Origin: DASPUH01 sp035622975
GTDB lineage: Bacteria; Chloroflexota; Limnocylindria; Limnocylindrales; CSP1-4
Reading direction: 5' to 3'
DNA length: 10,771 bases
NCBI GenBank assembly: GCA_035622975.1
Contig: DASPUH010000066.1
Span: 1 to 10,771, forward strand
The notes below the pieces were generated by a model. The model was not told where the DNA came from and searched no databases. It worked only from the letters and a program-made list of their open reading frames with translations. This document shows positions 6,862-10,771 of this stretch, piece by piece; positions within the stretch are counted from its first letter, which is position 1; each line of letters begins with the position of its first letter. The position numbers and the translations under genes were made by a program.

Positions 6862-6881
6862 CCGGTGCAATCTAGCACCGG
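6862..6881. promoter_or_regulatory. Perfect palindrome in divergent promoter region, candidate operator
   Basis: CCGGTGC (6862-6868), a 6-base centre AATCTA, then GCACCGG (6875-6881) is an exact 7+7 inverted repeat. It sits between the divergent operons and its centre is the proposed minus-strand -10 box. Transcription from that box would start at about 6862-6859, so the whole repeat would not be in the RNA. That argues for a protein-binding site over an RNA hairpin. Which protein binds is unknown. Confidence 0.5.
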
Positions 6882-6897
6882 GCTCCCGTCCTGTGAC
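6869..6897 (-). promoter_or_regulatory. Candidate promoter of the glycosyltransferase/two-component operon
   Basis: On the minus strand, GTCACA (6897-6892), a 17-base spacer and TAGATT (6874-6869) match the sigma70 boxes at 4 of 6 positions each. Transcription would start almost at the TTG codon at 6859. Confidence 0.45.
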
Positions 6898-6935
6898 CCG
6901 TACCAATGGGCTACGGGCGTGCGTGACGCCACTGC

Positions 6936-6941
6936 TAGGCT
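6936..6941 (+). promoter_or_regulatory. Candidate -10 element for the plus-strand operon
   Basis: TAGGCT (TANNNT pattern) ends 8 bases before the ATG at 6950, the spacing expected for a leaderless transcript. No Shine-Dalgarno sequence precedes that ATG and no good -35 box is visible. Weak evidence. Confidence 0.3.
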
Positions 6942-6949
6942 GGCCCCTG

Positions 6950-8164
6950 ATGGAGGCAGCTGTCCCCCGCCGTTTCGTCCTGCCCTCGCCCTTGCTGGCC
7001 GCCTCGCTCCTGCTCGGGACGATCTGCTGGGCCGGCATCGTCACGCTGACGGCGGGGCTCATCAGCGTGCAGCCGCCCGAAGCCGGCTTCGACCTGGACC
7101 TCCTCCTGCAGGCCGGCCGGCGGGTGGCGGAGGGCTTGAGCCCGTACGACCCGGCCAGCCTCGTGACGCCGCTCCAGGCGCGGGACCTCTTCTACTCGTA
7201 TCCGCCGGTCGTGGCCCAGCTCCTGAGCCCCATCTCCGGCCTGCCCACCGCGGCCGTCCTGCTTCTTTGGGGCGTGGCCTCGGTGGGCGGCCTGATCCTG
7301 GTGACGGAGGCCCTGCGCCGGCGGCTCGCACCCGGCATGTCGGTCCTGGCGGCCCTCGCCCCCGTGCTGGCGGCCGCGCCGCTGGTCTTCCCCTTCAGCG
7401 TGGCCCTCATGTTCGGCAATCTGGACGCCTGGTTCCCGCTCGTCTACGGGCTCCTGCTGCTGGCGGCCCTTGAGGCCGGTACGTCAACCCGCCTCGCCGC
7501 CGGGGCGGGCCTGGGGGCGGCCATCGTGGCCAAGCTGCACCCCGCCTCGCTGGTGGTCTGGTTGGCCGTCCGCGGCCGGCACCAGCGCGCCATGTGGGCT
7601 GTCCTGGCGGCGACCGTCGCCACAGGCCTGGCCCTGGTGCTGGCCAGCCTCATCGTCGGTGGCGCAGGACCCTGGGCCGACTACCTCACCGTCGTACGGG
7701 CGGAGGCCGGGGCTATCATCCTGACGCCCGTCAACGTGGGGCCGGCCCCCCAGCTGGCGATGCTGCTCGGCGCCGACGAGGCGACCGCCCGCATCCTCGG
7801 CGTGACCGTCGCCGTGGCGGCCATCGCGCTGACTGCATGGGCCGCCGAGCGCGTGCCCGATGTCGTGACGAGCCTGGCCCTCGCGGCCGCCGGCTCGCTC
7901 GTGATCCTGCCGATCACCTGGTACCACTACCCCCTGGCGCTCATGCCGTTCGCCGTCGCGGCGTACCTGCGAGCGGCGCCCGAGGCGGCGGTCCTCGTGC
8001 GCGGCCTGCTGGGCCTGGCCGTGCTGGCCTCGCTGCTCGCGATCCTGGCCCCGGTCGCGGTCTGGCTGGCCGTGGCGCTGGTCGTGGCCGCGGTGATCCG
8101 GACGGCACCACGTGTGGCGGTGCCCCCCGCGGCACCCGTGGCACACGCGGCTGGTGCGGCGTGA
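6950..8164 (+). CDS. GT87 (DUF2029)-type membrane glycosyltransferase
   Basis: A 404-residue membrane protein of the GT87/DUF2029 group, which includes polyprenyl-phosphate-mannose-dependent alpha-mannosyltransferases. Family marks in order: Asp48 in GFDLDLLLQAG after helix 1; SPYDP (64-68); YSYPPV (82-87); G156-N157 in MFGNLDAW; K195-H-P198; and the late motif PITWYHYP (321-328), matching the family's SPxSWxHY. The frame is open far upstream, but ATG 6950 is chosen. It directly precedes the N-terminal helix, and the upstream part of the frame is antisense to real genes and not protein-like. The sugar transferred cannot be told. Mannose-type is family precedent only. First gene of a three-gene plus-strand operon; its stop overlaps the next start as GTGA. 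Confidence 0.87.
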   Translation: MEAAVPRRFVLPSPLLAASLLLGTICWAGIVTLTAGLISVQPPEAGFDLDLLLQAGRRVAEGLSPYDPASLVTPLQARDLFYSYPPVVAQLLSPISGLPTAAVLLLWGVASVGGLILVTEALRRRLAPGMSVLAALAPVLAAAPLVFPFSVALMFGNLDAWFPLVYGLLLLAALEAGTSTRLAAGAGLGAAIVAKLHPASLVVWLAVRGRHQRAMWAVLAATVATGLALVLASLIVGGAGPWADYLTVVRAEAGAIILTPVNVGPAPQLAMLLGADEATARILGVTVAVAAIALTAWAAERVPDVVTSLALAAAGSLVILPITWYHYPLALMPFAVAAYLRAAPEAAVLVRGLLGLAVLASLLAILAPVAVWLAVALVVAAVIRTAPRVAVPPAAPVAHAAGAA

Positions 8165-9039
8165 GACAGCGAGCGCTCCTGCACGGCCTGACGATCCTGG
8201 CCGTCCTCGCCGGCGCGTACATGTTCTTCGTCCTGTGCCCCGCCATCATCTACACGTTCGGCTTCGACGCCCACTCCTTCTGGGGCTTTCCCCGCGCCGA
8301 CCTCTATGCCGGCACGGCGGCGGCCAACGGCATGGGCATCTACCGCTACGCCCCGGTCTTCGCGCCGCTGCTGGAGCTGTTCAGCCGGGTCGACTGGAGC
8401 ACCTTCGCCTTCCTGTGGCTGGCCCTGCTGGTGGCTACCTCGATGTGGCTGGCGGGGCGCTGGTGGCTCCTGGCGCTGGCCTTCCCACCGCTCATCTTCG
8501 AGCTCTACATGGGCAACATCCACCTGCTGCTCGCGGCGGCCGTCGTCATCGGCTTCCGCTACCCGGTCACGTGGAGCTTCGTGCTGCTGACCAAGGTCAC
8601 GCCGGGGGTGGGGCTGCTGTGGTTCGCCGTGCGCCGTGAGTGGCGCTCGCTGGCGATCGCCGTCGGCGCGACCGCGGCCGTGGTCGCCGCTGGGCTGCTG
8701 CTCGCGCCCGACGCCTGGCATGCCTGGTTCGCCTCCCTGGCTGGTACGGCCGACGCGACCGGCACCAACCATCTGCCGGTCCCGCTGCTCGTGCGCCTCC
8801 CGGTGGCCGCCCTCGTGGTGATCTGGGGCGCGCGCACCGACCGCCGCTGGACGGTGGTCGTGGCGGCCACGATCGGCCTGCCCACCCTCTGGACGCACGG
8901 GTTCGCCCTGCTGCTGGGCGCCATCCCGCTGCTGGATCCGGCATGGGCGACGCGCAGCCCGGCGGCTCGTCTGCGCCGGTGGCTGGCCGCCACCGTGGCC
9001 GGGCGACGCCATCCTGCCGCCGCTGGGGCTCCCGCGTGA
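8161..9039 (+). CDS. Compact GT87 (DUF2029)-type membrane glycosyltransferase
   Basis: A 292-residue membrane protein, clearly shorter than the ~400 usual for GT87. It still shows the core marks in order: Asp36 in GFDAHSFWG, YRYAPVFAPLLEL (61-73), G119-N120 in MGNIHLL, K145-V-T-P148, and PTLWTHGF (241-248) where the family has SPxSWxHY. An Arg-rich tail follows. The start is GTG 8161, overlapping the stop of the upstream gene by four bases (GTGA). No Shine-Dalgarno sequence is obvious. ATG 8221 lies inside helix 1 and is less likely. It is probably a shortened paralogue of its neighbour, or a subfamily with fewer helices. The missing length lies mainly between the sugar-loop region and the C-terminal helices. 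Confidence 0.82.
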   Translation: MRQRALLHGLTILAVLAGAYMFFVLCPAIIYTFGFDAHSFWGFPRADLYAGTAAANGMGIYRYAPVFAPLLELFSRVDWSTFAFLWLALLVATSMWLAGRWWLLALAFPPLIFELYMGNIHLLLAAAVVIGFRYPVTWSFVLLTKVTPGVGLLWFAVRREWRSLAIAVGATAAVVAAGLLLAPDAWHAWFASLAGTADATGTNHLPVPLLVRLPVAALVVIWGARTDRRWTVVVAATIGLPTLWTHGFALLLGAIPLLDPAWATRSPAARLRRWLAATVAGRRHPAAAGAPA

Positions 9040-10283
9040 CAGCCGCCGCCACCGTCCGTGACCCGGCCCGGGGCGTGGCCGAACCCTTCCTCCTGCGCCT
9101 GCTGCGCTCGCCGTGGGCGCCCGTGGCGGTCGGCGTCGTGGCGTTCCTGCTCTACCTGCCGCTAGCCAGCCAGGTCCAGCGCGACCGGCCGGACTTCTTC
9201 TACCTGGCCGATGCGTTCCTGCACGGCCGCACGTGGCTGGAGCCCGCCACGTGGCTGGGACCGCAGGACATCGTGCCGCTGGGCGGCCACGTGTACGTGC
9301 CGTTCGGGCCGTTCCCGGCGATCCTGTTCATGCCCCTGGTGGCGGTGTTCGGCGCGGCCGGGCCGGGGTCGATCGAGTTCGTCATCAACGCCGCGCTGGC
9401 CGGCGCCTGCGTGGGGCTGGCGTGGCGGCTCATCGCCCGCTTCGACAGCGGCCGGCTGGGCGACCGTGTCTTCCTCGTGGCGTTCTTCGGCTTCAGCACG
9501 GACCTCTGGTCGATCACCGTCCAGGGCGGCGTGTGGCACACCGGCCAGCTGGTGGCCATCGCCTCGCTGCTGCTGGCCCTGCTGGAAGCAACCGGCCGGC
9601 GACGCCCGCTGGTCATGGGCGTGCTCGTGGGGGCGGCCTTCCTGAGCCGGGCGCCGATCCTCTTCGCCGTGCCGTTCTTCGTGGCCGTGGCTGTCTTCCG
9701 CGACGGCCGGCGATGGCCGGTCATCCGCTGGGCGCCGGCCCTGCGCGATGCCGCCCTGCTGATCGTCGGTCTCGTGCCGTTCCTCGCCTTCTTCGCCTGG
9801 TACAACGCGGTCCGCTTCGGGTCGCCGCTCGAGTCGGGCTACGGCCTTGCGACGCTGACCGAGCCGGTCCTCATCGCCGAGCGGGCGCAGGGCCTCTTCT
9901 CGCTCGTCCATGTCCCGCAGAACCTGCAGTACCTCCTCCTGGAGCTGCCGGTGGCGGCGCCGATCCCGCTCTTCCTGCGGCCCGACGGGTACGGCTTCCC
10001 GCTGCTCCTCCAGAGCCCGGCCATCCTGCTCGCGTTCAAGGCGCGCTGGCGCGACCCGCTCATCCTGGGCGCCGGTCTGACCGCGCTCGCAGTGCTGCTG
10101 CCGAGCCTCCTCTACTACGGCGGCGGCTTCTACCAGTTCGGCTTCCGCTACTTCCTTGACGCGATGCCCTTCGTCCTGGTGGTCGTCGCCTCCGGCGCGC
10201 GCACGCCGCTCACCCGCTGGTGGAGGGTGCTCATCGTGGCCGGCATCGTCATCAACGCCTGGGGCGTTCTCTTCAGCGGATGA
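9036..10283 (+). CDS. GT39/RgtA-like membrane glycosyltransferase-like protein
   Basis: A 415-residue polytopic membrane protein. After helix 1 (about 28-44) an outer loop reads RPDFFYLADAFLHGR, with Asp53 and Asp59 as candidate catalytic acids, followed by GGHVYVPFGPFPAILFMPL (83-101). Later come YNAVRFGSPLESGY and FGFRYFLDAMPF, motifs I associate with a widespread group of PMT/RgtA-like membrane proteins. Biochemical function in this group is mostly untested, so the enzyme label is by resemblance. The start is GTG 9036, overlapping the previous stop as GTGA. Translation is probably coupled. The 3' end overlaps the convergent minus-strand gene by 11 bases, leaving no room for a separate terminator. 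Confidence 0.8.
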   Translation: MTAAATVRDPARGVAEPFLLRLLRSPWAPVAVGVVAFLLYLPLASQVQRDRPDFFYLADAFLHGRTWLEPATWLGPQDIVPLGGHVYVPFGPFPAILFMPLVAVFGAAGPGSIEFVINAALAGACVGLAWRLIARFDSGRLGDRVFLVAFFGFSTDLWSITVQGGVWHTGQLVAIASLLLALLEATGRRRPLVMGVLVGAAFLSRAPILFAVPFFVAVAVFRDGRRWPVIRWAPALRDAALLIVGLVPFLAFFAWYNAVRFGSPLESGYGLATLTEPVLIAERAQGLFSLVHVPQNLQYLLLELPVAAPIPLFLRPDGYGFPLLLQSPAILLAFKARWRDPLILGAGLTALAVLLPSLLYYGGGFYQFGFRYFLDAMPFVLVVVASGARTPLTRWWRVLIVAGIVINAWGVLFSG

Positions 10284-10771
10284 TCGCCTCACTCCTGACG
10301 ACAGCGGGCACGGCCATCAGCATGGATAGTGACGCAGGACCGAGCGATGGCCAGGCCAGGACTGCCGTGAGTAACGCGATCAGGTAGCCAGCTTTGGGCT
10401 GCATGGGACCCAGCCACAGGGTCGCGATCGTGCCCACCGCCAGGAGCACGAAAGTGAGCGGCGCCCACGTAAATAGGAACGCGAGGCTGATACCCATCGC
10501 CTGCGTGCTCGGCACGACCTGGGTCACATAGGTCCATGTCGCCGACGGGCCAGCTATGAGGAGTGCTGCGAGGCCCCACGCACAAGTGAGGATGAGAGTC
10601 AACCCCGCGGCCCGCCACCGCCGCGAGGCGACCAGCCAGATGAGGAGCATGCCGGGGAAGATCTTCCACGCCGCCAACGTCCCCACGAGCCCGGCCACAA
10701 GGTAGTCCCGTGTGCGGACTTGCCAGACGACCGCAAACGCAACCATCAGGAACCCGTTCACGTTCCCCGTG
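10273..10771 (-). CDS. GT87 (DUF2029)-type membrane protein, C-terminal part only
   Basis: The frame is open to the window edge, so this is the last 165 residues of a longer protein. The first visible residues TGNVNGFL match the GT87 'GN/GQxN' motif, followed by AWKIFPGMLLIWLV (the family's KxxP region) and ATWTYVTQVVP. The late SPxSWxHY motif is poorly kept (WPSLGPASL). Codon use differs from its neighbours: TTA, CTA, TTT, TCA, AGT and CCT occur within a short stretch. The neighbouring genes end almost every codon in G or C. This could mean a different origin or lower expression. A GTG at 10761 lies inside the motif and is not the true start. Confidence 0.75.
   Translation of the reverse strand, partial: TGNVNGFLMVAFAVVWQVRTRDYLVAGLVGTLAAWKIFPGMLLIWLVASRRWRAAGLTLILTCAWGLAALLIAGPSATWTYVTQVVPSTQAMGISLAFLFTWAPLTFVLLAVGTIATLWLGPMQPKAGYLIALLTAVLAWPSLGPASLSMLMAVPAVVRSEAIIR

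Noticed and set aside
6906..6926. Six-codon ATG mini-frame upstream of the GT87 gene
   Set aside because: No ribosome site, and it probably lies upstream of the transcription start if the gene is leaderless. It is chance-sized.
5192..6949. Upstream extension of the plus-strand frame that ends at 8164, giving a 990-residue protein
   Set aside because: The first ~586 residues are antisense to two clear membrane glycosyltransferase genes and are Gly/Arg/Gln/His-rich low-quality sequence. Recognisable GT87 protein begins only at 6950.

Overview
The window is very GC-rich and densely packed. It reads as chromosomal DNA from a free-living bacterium. The combination of several short Flp-type (type IVb) pilins, soluble DegS-like kinases with NarL-type regulators, and runs of large GT-C membrane glycosyltransferases with GTG/TTG starts and 4-base gene overlaps fits Chloroflexota (for example uncultured soil or freshwater lineages). 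This is a style-based inference, not a demonstrated placement, and a high-GC actinobacterium is an alternative.

Layout. (1) 1-572, minus strand: two paralogous Flp pilin genes, the first cut by the window edge. Each has a strong Shine-Dalgarno sequence. A good sigma70-like promoter lies in the gap between them. (2) 717-6859, minus strand: an apparent five-gene operon, read from 6859 downward. It holds two paralogous GT-C glycosyltransferase-like membrane proteins, a complete soluble HisKA_3 histidine kinase, a NarL/LuxR-type response regulator, and a second HisKA_3 protein. That second protein keeps its phospho-acceptor histidine but has lost the recognisable ATP-binding boxes, so it looks like a pseudokinase. 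The genes are coupled by overlaps or an 18-base gap. (3) 6860-6949: a short divergent promoter region with a perfect 7+7 base palindrome over the candidate minus-strand -10 element. (4) 6950-10283, plus strand: three membrane proteins joined by two identical GTGA overlaps, namely two GT87 (DUF2029)-type proteins, one of them compact, and one GT39/RgtA-like protein. (5) 10273 to the end, minus strand: the C-terminal part of another GT87-type protein, convergent with and overlapping the plus operon by 11 bases, with visibly different codon use.

How it may work together (inference): the six GT-C-type proteins would use polyprenyl-linked sugars on the outer face of the membrane to build or decorate a surface glycan or glycoprotein. 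The two-component genes are translationally tied to two of them and probably answer a signal sensed in the cytoplasm or by an unseen partner. The nearby pilins are surface structures that could be co-regulated or glycosylated, but nothing in the sequence proves this. No tRNA, rRNA, CRISPR array, transposase or phage gene was seen.
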